Positions 46,801 through 55,906 of a stretch of DNA of 64,000 bases are shown one piece after another. This stretch comes from Atriophallophorus winterbourni. Its lineage: Eukaryota > Platyhelminthes > Trematoda > Plagiorchiida > Microphallidae. The notes under the pieces were generated by a model. The model was not told the origin of the DNA, searched no databases, and saw nothing but the letters and a program-made list of their open reading frames with translations. The stretch spans positions 62,001 through 126,000 of the forward strand of contig JACCGJ010008235.1 in the NCBI GenBank assembly GCA_013407085.1, written 5' to 3'. Position 1 is the first letter of the stretch. The number at the start of each line of letters is the position of its first letter. Made by a program: the position numbers and the translations under genes.

Positions 46801-49800
46801 TAGTGTGTACCCTTCACGTTTTCTTGTATTTTTAGATGCGTTGTTTTCATATGAATTGCTTGTGGAACGATTTCATATGCATCTGTTAAACAGCAATTTT
46901 TCTCCCAGGTTTCATAATTTGAGTGATACAAAAAAGCTGAGTGCTGTCATTAACTGTCTATTACTTGTCCTTAAAGATTTCTCTGATTTCTCCGTGTTCA
47001 AATGATTATTGAAACCTATATGATGTTGATGATAATCCAAGGGCAACAAATCATCAGCAAAAAGTAATAATTACAGCTGTGGTTCTGAAGCTATGATTTG
47101 CATTATTGCAGTTAGTGCAAACTTTCTGACCAACAAAAATAAACATTGGTTTCAAACGGACTATCCCAAAAGCTGATAACCTTATCAAAGTCCTACATGG
47201 GCACTGCAAATGTTTACCAAATCGGTGAAAAAGATGTGTATGCCAACTGTATGGACACAGCTTACGTTTTGCCTATATCGATCGATGTCGACCATGGATG
47301 TACATCATAAACGCATGGTTTTTCATGTTCCAAAGCTCTTGGAATGACTAAACAATCCTTTTTATTCGTCAAGTCTCGAACTTGATTGCTATACTACTAA
47401 CAATAAATGAGTAGCATACGAACATTAGAGCTGATTAATCTGAATTGTTATATTGTTCGTAAGATGAATTAAACAAGACGGAGAATATGTTTTTTTATGG
47501 ATTTTAAATGGGTGCAGTAGTAGAATTTCTCCATAAATTAGTACGACAATGCTTGTGTTCTTCATTGCAATGTTTTACCTCTGAATGAAGTTTCACTATT
47601 TAATTTCCTCCATAAACGTTTAACGAAATTAACTGAAAATGGTACAACATTTGTCTATAGCAATTTAAGGTTGCATATTTATGCAGGTTACGATATAAAT
47701 TGCGTTTTCGTACACACTTGGACGTCAAAAATGTTAATTGGCATGGAGTTACAATAGCTGTAATTACCGAAATGCATATTGCAGAAAATCCGTGTACATT
47801 ACACGATCGTATACAGATATATCTCTATATTTTTAGGCTTACATAGCCGGCTTTTTCTATTAAGATATTTCAGAGACGAAACGTTTTAAAAAAATTAATG
47901 ACGCCGAAACCTGTAATGTGGTTTAAATCTACAACCAAATGTATGATCATCAACTGTCATGTCGCACTCTTTATTCGAATAAAATCGAGAGTAAACTGAC
48001 GGGAACATTGCGTGCCAAGCAGGAATAAAGTAAATGCATCAACTTTAAACTGCAGTAATACGTTGTTGTTATCTTTGCAATCAATTTGAAGAGCTCACTC
48101 TGAAGTTATCACATTCTTGCATCAACTGTCATTGCAACGTCAACAGCCAAAGTTTGGACCGTAGCGCACCCCATTGAGCGTAGAGCTACAATCGTAATGG
48201 TTGGTACTGAAGTAGAACATATACAATGAATGTAAATTGAAATGCTAGCGAAACTAGAATTGAATAGTTCTCTTGTGAACAATTATGTATATTTCGAAGG
48301 ACTTCGATTATTAGGCGCCAACATAAAGCAGGATCTCCCCATTAACGTAATCAAAATGCAAAGTAAAATCACGTTATATTCTGTTTACGGCTGCATTTTC
48401 ACGTTGAAGTTATCGAACTCATTTCCATTTCCTTACTCTTGTGTGTTGTGCAGTAAGCTGGTGTTCTTCAAACCACCCGAGAGCTCAGAATGGCTACACT
48501 TTGCTAGTAAATGTTGCGTCTGCACAATATCAACTCTACAGATTATGCTAAATAATCCGTGACAGAACATCGGTTCACAATGTCCCAGTAGCTTGGTGTT
48601 AATATCTAAATATATTTGATATTTCACGTGATCAGAAACATTCTAATTTGTATTTGGAACGATATACTTTGTTTTCTTTGCAGTTATTTCACGACGTTCG
48701 TCTCTTCATAAAATATACTCAAACAAATTATGAATATTTTGGTAATGGATCTAAAGTTAGTAGAATGGCAGCGGTGTTAATGCAAGCTGTAAGTTTCCTG
48801 TGGTTGAAAATAACGTGACCCTTTTAAATGAACAGATTTTACAAACCCATCTAAATATTCCAGGGACAATGTTGCGGGTATAACAATGGGAGCGATTTCA
48901 TTGATGGACGTGCATTCAAGTATGGTGGTAGAGATACATTGGAAGGCAGTATTTTCGTTAGTAAGCCACAATACATACACCAACCTCCAATAAATAATTT
49001 GCTAAACAATACTTTATCATTTTGATCTTCTTTTATCTCTAGAATTGAAGTATCCACTTCCTTGTTGCAAAACTATGACGAGTACTATCGATTGCAGATC
49101 AAATATCGAAGATGCAAACAGCTCCATCTATCGCGGTTGCTACAATATTTTGGATAAGAAATTGATCCCTGTATACGACAACATTTTTTATGGTGTTGTC
49201 TTGAGCTGTGTATTCAGTGTGAGCGATTGATAATCTGTTTGTAAATATTCATTCAAACAAGCATTTGACCGATAAATATGATTAGAATGTTTTTAATATT
49301 GTAGTAAAATTCCTTAAATACTTGATTTTATTTCCTGCAGTATTTCATTAATAAACACACCCGTAATTGTAAATCAATACGTTTGAGCGGTAGTTAATAC
49401 ACGTGATATAATATGGTGTTATTTATCCGAATTACAAGAATTAAATGTGGTGAAAGACTAACGTGAGTTTTAAATTAGTATTTTTGCGTTGAATGTATTG
49501 AATGCTGTCATGCATAATTTGAAGAAGTTTTGCATGTGGATGGCAGTTTCGCATCATGTTGTATGAAAATCCGAAAGTACGAGGTGTATAGTCATACTAT
49601 TATGCTCACTATTTATTTTATAAACGTCAAATTCATCAGATATTAGCAAGTATCATTAGCGTCACGAAATCATACTTTACATTTACTCCTGTAGTAACTT
49701 GCAATCAAACGTTCTGGTGTTTTAATGCCAGAAGGACCACCGGCGTTCCTAAACTGCTGATGATATTCTCTATCATTAAATTATTCTCCGCAAAATAATA

Positions 49801-52800
49801 TCATTCTAATTGTCTATGATTCATATCCTCGAAGATTGAATACCGGAGCTTATTTGCGCATGTAGCTCTTTAGGTCCAACGGATGGGGTATTGTTTATAA
49901 TAATGGATGTCTCTTTGGGCAAAATTGAGCAGAGATCAAGGCCACTTTATCAAACATGAATCATTTTTCATACTTTGAATTGAAAGGTTACCAAATCTAA
50001 TAGCGAACGTCTAATCATTATTTGGTGAATATTGTCTAGTTAACCACCAACCCACTAATCACAAACGTGCTGTCATTAGAATAAGCTGCCAAAGTCCACT
50101 AGATCCACATGCGTCTAATCATTATATGACACGATTTGCAAATTTCGATTAAATGACACCACTGATCGTCACAAAAACATGCTGATTATGAACTTACTTT
50201 ATCGATTTCAGATATTCATACTACATTTAATCTTAGATCTTGGTGCATACCTAATAAAGACCCTCAACAAGAAACAGGTCTTCGTGTATTTCTGCGACGA
50301 GAAAAAAATACATTTTACATTCTCACCAGATTAAATGCATCTCCATGTGTATTAAGTCAATAAATTGAACAGATTCCGTTTGCTGATCATATGAAGGAGT
50401 TCAGGATATGCGAATTATGGAGCCCACGGGTTTAAAACTTATCCATCTATATATGAGTGCACTTGTGATTAAACGTGTTGATTCTACCAACTTTATCCAA
50501 CAGTGGCATGAAGGTTTAAAGTTCCTTTAGCCCTTCCAATGATTTGAGATATACGGATCTCGATTGTACTGGATTTAGCCGAATAGCATTATGAGTGAAA
50601 CATCGGCCGTGTGGTGTGTGAGGAAAATGCATGTTATTATGGGTTTTCAGTGCAACCAAATCTTTCATATTATTTATAATTATTTATTGTTTCAATAATT
50701 GAGTTATCGTGAAGTCACTGATGGTGTTAACTAGAAACCATTCGTGTAATCCACGCTGTAAAACGTTTAAATAACCGTGTTTTATTTTTAAAAACGTTTG
50801 TTCACATTGTTTAACAGAATAGTTTAATTAATATGTAAGGTGTATTTCCATCATTTGTTATTAGAAAATGTTTCAAAATCGAAAAATTATATGAAACATT
50901 TTCAGTGCAAACAAAGGAATCTGCTAAAGGTTTTGTCATATCTGTAATGCACTATTCGCCTGCTTGTGGGTTAGAGAGAACCACATCCGTAACCGAACAC
51001 GTTTATTGAATGAAAGAAAGAATGAATGAATAATACAATAAACGTTTCTAAACTTATGCATCCCCGTTCAATATTGATTGATGAATAATTGATAGTGATT
51101 TGACTGTCTATACTACACATCCCACTTTGAAAAACTTGAAACCATGGGATAATTAACTGATAGCTTAAGCATCGTGGGTTTACAGCTCAACGGCTGATCG
51201 GTTACCTGATCCTGGTTTCATAAACGGCGGATTTTACTTGTTTCGTTGCTGGGTGGTTCCCAATAATAATGTGGCGAGTCGCAGTTTTTCTAAGGTCCCG
51301 TTTAGTTGGCTGTGGTTATCGACCTAGCATGTCCACATTAGATTGCTGATTTGTACTTTGTATATGACATGTCCAACTTTATGAACAATTAGCCTGGGCA
51401 GCCAGTACTTAGGATATTATCGTATATTCTGTGAATAAACTTGGTCCTCAATATGTAATGGTTTCTGTCTTGCACCACAGAGTTTGTTTAACTGGGGGGT
51501 CGATATTGTAATTATATTGCTGATCTCGGACATTTTCGGTTTTTTGTACTGCCTGTAGGCGTAATCAAAGACAATAGTTTTTACACGGCAGATTACATGA
51601 TGCCTACGGTGAAACAGCTCATATCCTCTTTTTGTGGAAATTCAGACATGACAACATGGGAAATTTTTCTTCGTAATCTGTTGCCGTTTTTTTTCTAAGC
51701 CTATTCTCCCAATATATTGAATATCGTTTGCTTCTGAGATTGAGTGCTATGTTTCCCGGTTCATGTATGTGATTAGGCAAACTCTGACATTTTTCACTGA
51801 CAATTTGTATCGAACTATTGAGGTCGGATTCCAGATTTGATACAACATAATTGCTGGTAGACCTCAAACTCAATTTAAGTGAACACATGTTCACAGAAGT
51901 AATGTGTTACTCACTTTCCCCGAACTTACACTCGTCGAAGTGTGCGACACACCACTTTTAACATCCGTAAGCGCTTTGATTGCTTGACCAGGAATCACTA
52001 TGTGACTCTGTGTTTGAACATTGCGGTTCGTTGTACGAACCCTATGTAACAGTGGCATTGAATTATAACCTTGTTTACCATTTATCAACTGTTTCAAGGC
52101 TCACTGAACCTAATATTACTGTCTCCACCTGATGACGGCAAACAACCCGAAACTGGTAGTGGAGTGTAATTTCGGAAGATGTGAGCAACACATCACTTTG
52201 GTCATCCATAAGCGCCTTGTGTGCTTGACCAAGAATCACTTTGTGATTCTGTGTTTGAACAACGTGGTTCGTTGTACGAACCCTATGCAACAGTGGCATT
52301 CAAGTATAACCATGTTCGATGGGATTGTTTAATTTTAATGACTCGAAACTATCCGCATGATATTTCTCGAAGTTTTGTCCTGGAATGTTTGCTGATTGTT
52401 CAGAACTTAAACCGTTGAGCTTGTGAATCGCTGGAGATTCAACAATTGTTGTAAGAATCATAATCGATGTCGCGTTTCTCCAAACAGGATAGATTACCCT
52501 TAAATAACTCCAAAACAAAGATTTATTAACCCAAATACAATTTCCATTTGTGCAGGATGATCAGGTTTGGGAAAACAACCATTCCATTTTAGTTTATGCT
52601 TATTGTAGTAAAAATTTTCAACCGTAAATCGTGTAGCAATATGTATGAGCCTATGTTTTCCCCACCCTAGTGCTATCAACCCTATTATTTCGTTCATTTA
52701 ATAGGGCAAACTTAACAGATGTGGGCACTCCATATTATTAAGGATGCTCTCAATCCGATTGGTTACAAATCGCATAAAAATGTGTTTCATTAGGCAATTT

Positions 52801-53150
52801 GCGTTTGTATTCACTGTTGGACATGGTTTGCACGACCAACCTGTCCAATCAAATGTTTATTTAATATTCTTCCACGGTTTTGAACGTATGCGGATCCTGA
52901 TCTGACTGTCAGTACCTGAATAGTACAAACAGCAGGAAACCGGTGTGTGTTATCGAAATGCATGCAAATGAACATTTTTGTCTTCTGGATAATTTTATTG
53001 TTGTGAGTTTCAGTTTTTTATCCATACTTGATATCACTGATTCGTAATTTGTTTAAACTATACGAATAAATATGTGTTTTCCTTTTCCAGATCATTCTAT
53101 TCGTGCTCAGCATCGTGGCTATTTGTTTCATGAGGAATGAAACCGTATGA
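31893..53150 (+). CDS. Tetraspanin B, eight coding exons, 278 residues
   Basis: Intact tetraspanin. Exons: 31893-31946, 40073-40238, 41746-41849, 46676-46750, 48684-48788, 48864-48960, 49043-49218, 53091-53150; all phases agree and the sum is 279 codons with stop. TM1 is in exons 1-2 (LCGLSLVIIGALMKF), TM2 in exon 3 (FALSLLALLGVF, then CKKYCVIKI), TM3 in exon 4 (FAILTGIVSLGLLVLINVYF), TM4 in exons 7-8 (IFYGVVLSCVFS, IILFVLSIVAICFM). The large loop has GQCCG, PLPCCK, IDC and RGC, six cysteines for three disulfides, and sequons NGS and NSS. Exons 2-5 have the same lengths as in gene A; exon 6 is 15 nt longer and exon 7 12 nt shorter than in gene C. Exon 1 is the least certain: it keeps the CRIV motif and phase 0, but carries NETK inside TM1 and lies 8 kb from exon 2. 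Function beyond the family is not known. Confidence 0.85.
32205..32560 (-). mobile_element. Penelope-like element fragment, second GIY-YIG type
   Basis: Minus-strand frame 32205-32504: KLICIYHILCSCSARYIDRV, KRKLEHFVPEHH. The C-x-C spacer and YIGR-like box (G changed to D here) belong to another PLE lineage than the copy at 9.5 kb. The active-site neighbourhood is mutated and nothing of the RT remains. In intron 1 of tetraspanin B. Confidence 0.68.
33640..33690 (-). repeat. Solo 3' tail shared with the jockey-like LINE at 43.6 kb
   Basis: 'gaaactttattcctgtacac' then 'gaattttcagcaat' matches 43575-43620 closely. On the minus strand it ends in GAATAAAG, a likely polyadenylation signal of the parent LINE. 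Confidence 0.5.
33895..33949 (+). ncRNA. Hammerhead ribozyme, family delta unit 1, core intact
   Basis: Stem I: GCATAG (33902-33907) pairs with CTGTGC (33939-33944) over six pairs with one G-U; an outer helix CGGA (33895-33898) pairs with TCCG (33946-33949) across a small internal loop. Core CTGATGA (33908-33914). Stem II GAGG/CCTC with loop CAAAAA. GAAA at 33929-33932. Palindromic ACCGGT (33932-33937) forms a two-pair stem III alone or a longer one between two molecules. Predicted cleavage is after C33938 (GUC). Every invariant base is present. Confidence 0.8.
34152..34206 (+). ncRNA. Hammerhead of family delta unit 2, decayed
   Basis: Same position in the second unit, but the core reads CGGATAA instead of CTGATGA, stem II has lost an end pair (GAGG/CCTT), and stem III is ACAGGT. 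It should not cleave. Comparison with unit 1 shows how the copy decayed after duplication. Confidence 0.65.
34640..34785 (+). repeat. Family beta partial unit
   Basis: 'tttggtcatccacaagcgcc', 'attctgtgtttgaacatcgt' and 'cgtggcattcatgtataacc' match the beta unit at 52.2 kb. The hammerhead-bearing part is missing. Confidence 0.65.
34786..39165. other. Intron 1 of tetraspanin B, 4.4 kb, little recognised
   Basis: No coding exon with family resemblance and no known element. A short (ATC)n microsatellite at about 37468-37484 causes a run of aspartates in an antisense frame and has no further meaning. Confidence 0.45.
39170..39300 (-). repeat. Family alpha partial unit, minus strand
   Basis: 'cactcatcaggtagggacag' at about 39240 matches 6816-6835; the complement has CTGATGAGTGC, but the opposite arm of stem II and GAAA are mutated. 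Confidence 0.55.
39500..39890 (+). repeat. Family alpha units, plus strand, decayed
   Basis: CCTGATG at 39516 followed by 'aaacagcatgaaat' and 'atgcatgtaaatgagg' is an alpha core with mutations; 'caacagtggattacaaac' and 'attggccatcccaacc' later in the segment match other alpha copies. Probably two partly overlapping units. Confidence 0.45.
41010..41170 (-). repeat. Family beta unit, minus strand
   Basis: 'tctggctgtttgccgtcatc' followed by 'aggttcatgagccttg' is the complement of the beta core and body. The core is mutated (GCGATGA instead of CTGATGA). Confidence 0.6.
41330..41375 (+). repeat. Family gamma (PLE 3') hammerhead remnant
   Basis: 'tgacgaagctgctgtgtcag' then 'aagtgaaacgttacac' matches the PLE motif at 10.1 kb and 56.8 kb. 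The first two core bases and stem I are not conserved. Confidence 0.45.
42470..43180 (-). mobile_element. CR1-like LINE 3' end, left arm of an inverted repeat
   Basis: Minus-strand frame 42594-42872 is almost the same protein as the end of 45886-46434: YKLIIPHSRSNCRRFFFAVR and LNMFKAELDKYMLTKPNLAP. Upstream to about 43110 the complement also matches (MEYAVQAWSPW region). The shared 3' untranslated block reaches about 42470. Lies in intron 3 of tetraspanin B. Confidence 0.82.
43560..44830 (-). mobile_element. Jockey-like LINE fragment (RT and 3' tail)
   Basis: Minus-strand RT pieces: IIHWIASYLDGRLQYTVGNG, GVLQGAILSPLLFSIYISQL, IKYVDEVDVAS (YADD replaced by YVDE, so inactive), and FNNLVFERYNSFKYLGITI near 44310. 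The box GAILSPLLF differs from the CR1 box GSVLGPILF, so this is another LINE group. The 3' end is near 43560 with GAATAAAG followed by a TTTTTC run. 5' truncated near 44830. Confidence 0.7.
45340..46550 (+). mobile_element. CR1-like LINE 3' half, right arm of an inverted repeat
   Basis: 5'-truncated copy starting at MDMSKAFDRVNHGILLQKL (45352). Frame 45352-45870 carries LGVTQGSVLGPILFLVYAND, but the catalytic box is ILFVDVIKVW instead of LFADDVKIW, so both key aspartates of that box are affected. A stop and shift separate it from 45886-46434, the C-terminal half. The 3' untranslated part ends at about 46550. 45940-46550 is the inverted match of 42470-43110. Confidence 0.86.
47270..47335 (-). 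repeat. Solo 3' tail of RTE-like LINE, minus strand
   Basis: 'cgatgtcgaccatggatgta' 'catcataaacgcatgg' is the complement of the RTE-like 3' tail. No coding part beside it. Confidence 0.6.
47336..48683 (+). other. Intron 4 of tetraspanin B, nothing recognised
   Basis: 1.3 kb of AT-rich sequence. The 106-codon frame at 48242-48562 has no recognisable domain and is treated as chance. Confidence 0.45.
49219..51894 (+). other. First part of intron 7 of tetraspanin B
   Basis: Mostly unrecognised. 50380-50530 has scattered alpha-repeat words ('ccaactttatccaacagtgg'). No exon could be supported. Confidence 0.4.
51895..52320 (+). repeat. Family beta tandem repeat (two units, ~241 bp) with hammerhead-like core
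   Basis: 'aagcgc' blocks followed by 'gcttgacca' start at 51969 and 52210, a 241-base period, and both units share 'attctgtgtttgaaca', 'gttcgttgtacgaaccctat' and 'acagtggcatt'. The core lies between the two body blocks at 52123-52170. Like families alpha and delta this is a non-coding tandem dimer with one hammerhead-like motif per period. In intron 7 of tetraspanin B. Confidence 0.65.
52123..52170 (+). ncRNA. Hammerhead-like core, family beta (in the tandem dimer)
   Basis: CTCCAC before CTGATGA (52129-52135) pairs with GTGGAG after the predicted cleavage site (six pairs, stem I). Stem II (CGGC-AAACA-ACCC) has lost pairing, GAAA is present, and stem III is ACTGGT followed by A. The stem I match is good; stem II is not, so this copy is probably inactive. 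Confidence 0.5.
52780..52990 (+). repeat. Family alpha single unit, plus strand
   Basis: Contains 'aaacagcaggaaaccggtgt' and 'aaatgcatgcaaatgaac' at the same spacing as other alpha copies; the core has CTGAATA in place of CTGATGA. Inactive remnant about 100 bases before exon 8 of tetraspanin B. Confidence 0.6.
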
Positions 53151-53291
53151 CGAATGACTAACTGCGAACTTTGTGTAATAGGAATTTGCGGAAAAACGAT
53201 TTAAACAGTTATCGTTCGAATTTTTATCAACAAACTTTAAACAATATTTCGCATTCATGTTGAATTTTAAAATCCACTAGAAGTGCATAGC

Positions 53292-53297
53292 AATAAA
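53292..53297 (+). terminator. Polyadenylation signal AATAAA after tetraspanin B
   Basis: A canonical AATAAA 142 bases after the TGA of exon 8, a usual distance for a short 3' untranslated region. Use is inferred. Confidence 0.5.
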
Positions 53298-53514
53298 GAC
53301 ATTTTCTGTGTATTAAGCTTGCATAATATGCGGTAATCTTTAGATATGATATTCAAGAAATTCATTACAAATTTATGGGACATTTTTATAAGTAGATAAT
53401 TGGTTGAAAATCATGACACGAATCTGCTCTCAGACAGAAAGCTTTAATTTAGATTTCACTTGTTTGTACATTTTCTGCTCGCTTTTACTATATGTGCAAT
53501 AATTCAGTTTATTA

Positions 53515-53615
53515 GAAGTAATGTGCTTTGACCAAGAATTACTTTGTGATTCTGTGTCTGAACATCGTGGTTCGTTGTATGAACCCTATATAACAGTGGC
53601 ATACAAGCATAACTC
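53515..53615 (+). repeat. Family beta partial unit
   Basis: 'tgaccaagaattactttgtg', 'gtggttcgttgtatgaaccc' and 'aacagtggcat' match the beta body. Core part absent. Confidence 0.65.
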
Positions 53616-55185
53616 AGTTTGTTAAAACTTCTGTAGTTTTACCTACAATCTACGCAGCACAATCCATGAGTCTGGTGAATTTTTAACAAATAACAGTATG
53701 AAATATACAAATTGTAATCAACGAAATCTGCAAAAAACATTCATATTTATAATGAAAACCTATAATGAAGTAAATTAATTATTTCGCTTGAAATGACATG
53801 CTTTTATCATGACATTATCCCATACAAATATTTACTTAAATGGAACAAACGTGAAGGTAAAGAAGGATGCTGCGTTAAATAAAATTTCCGATTATCGAAA
53901 TTTGATTGTCGAATAAAGTCTTTGGAATAGCGACTTCTAATCCATTTAAATATGAACGAACGTTTCTCTGGTGACAATTCGGAGGAAAATGAAACATATC
54001 GTGTCTTGTTTATGTTGATGATTTTCCCAATACCGGAGCTGCGTATCAAAGTTGAGAAACCTCGATTCCTTATAATTCAAGTCAACATTTCCCGTTTTTA
54101 TCAACGGTTGCAACCCAAATGTTTTTCATATATGTCTGAAAGATCGTACAAGGGTCTTAAATGATTACCAGAGTTGTTCATTTTTATGATGAGAACACGA
54201 CGTATTATAATACGTAGATTTGTACCCAAATTCAGGTATCAGATTACTGTATGTTGTAATTTAAAAAATCAGGGTGTCGTCACCTTTGCGAATATTAAAC
54301 CAGCAGATATGTCCATCTTTGAAAAAAATACAACCTTTTTTTCGAAAATATTCGACAATTTCAGTTTTTGACCACCACGAGCATAATTAGGTTTTCAGAG
54401 CAAAATATTTTATCGGGATTCATCGAATTCATTGCATATTTCGCATGTTGGTCACATACTTCATATTCCATCTACCGTTTGGTTATTCAAAAAATTTCAT
54501 TCCATAAAATGCCCAACTAAATATTTATGGTCGAAGTCGAATCGGTATTGTTGAATACATTTATTCTGAACGCCCAGCTTCGGCAGAATTCGAACCCCGA
54601 GACTATGATTAAATGCATACTTATAATCCCCAAAAACAATACGGCTCTCGAATTGTTTATAGATGTAAGGAAAACAAAGAATTATATCAAACACGTGTCA
54701 TGTTGTGCGCTGGATTTTGTTTGGATCGTTTAAAATCTCAAAATCACACTACATAATATTTTTGCCACGCTTTGGCACTCATGAAGTGAACGAAGATCGA
54801 TATTTCGTCTAAGCAACCTAACGATGTTTCACGCTTGGGTGATTTGATAATCATTTATTGTTTGAAATCTCCCGCATTTTATTTTGATGTACTCACATAT
54901 TTATGAAACCTACTTGTTATTGGTTAGTTCTCAAACAGCTACTCAGTTTTGCGCAAACCCAGCTACACAGTTTTTCACACTCATCTCTCAGGTTAATTGT
55001 TTCCTTCCTGTTAGTAAACATGACGTTATCCAATGTATTGTGTTGCCCACATCCTGATCCCTTACACACCACTATATACAGTTTAATAAGCCTTAAAGTG
55101 ATTTTGCATTCTCGCTAAAAATGTTTCAAAGATCTAAAAAATATTTCATATGTAAAGTAAAGCATATATAATGGTGAACCGCGAT
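53616..55185. other. Between the convergent tetraspanins B and C, nothing recognised
   Basis: 1.6 kb without a supported gene. Short open frames here show no family resemblance. Confidence 0.45.
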
Positions 55186-55189
55186 GATT

Positions 55190-55275
55190 AAATACAGAAT
55201 CACAAAGTGATTCCTGACCAAGCCCTTAGGAGCTTATAAAAGACCAATGTATTGAGGTGCTCACACCCCAATCCT
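55190..55275 (-). repeat. Family beta partial unit, minus strand
   Basis: 'cagaatcacaaagtgattcc' and 'tgaccaagcccttaggagct' are the complement of the beta body. Confidence 0.55.
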
Positions 55276-55906
55276 TGACACAACATTCCGATTTATATTG
55301 TCTATCTATAGTAAAAATGATTTTAATACTTGATGGCGCATCAAAAAAAGGCGCTTGTGAAGCTTTACTGAGAAATTAATCGAAAATTTCCTTTTCAAGT
55401 TAAGTAACACCAAAGGAAAAATGTAAAATTATTGTTGAATTAATGACCCTAGATTTTTATACTAAAACGTGACGAGAGAATACTGAGTGTTTAGTAGAAA
55501 TAGGTGTGAATTTTCTTCCTGTGTATATAAAGTATAACCATTCATAGGTAGTTGGTCTCAGTTTGTTAAATAATGAAATAAATGTAACACTGCAACTATT
55601 TTATAATCTTGCTCAGCGCTCGAAATAAAATTGAATGAATGGGATTGAAATTAATCCGAAGGATTATACGAATCCTGTTAATACTACACTTCTGTGACTA
55701 CTGCTGCTACACTTCACTTTTTGTACTGAAAAATTCAATTTCCTCCTTTTATCTTTTTAGGAAATCACTGATGGCCTCGCTTGCAAACAGTCTTTTCTCA
55801 AAAATTATTAGTCAATGAGGAGATGGCAAATAAAATCACATGGCGACGATTTTGATGCGTGTCTTGATTGATTTTCACAACAAAATGTTGTTTGGTCGTA
55901 GTTTCG

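Noticed and set aside
48242..48562. 106-codon plus-strand frame in intron 4 of tetraspanin B
   Set aside because: No domain, no splice logic with neighbours, composition like surrounding intron.
54903..55118. 71-codon plus-strand hydrophobic frame between tetraspanins B and C
   Set aside because: Hydrophobic but without tetraspanin motifs, splice sites in phase or homology to the three genes.
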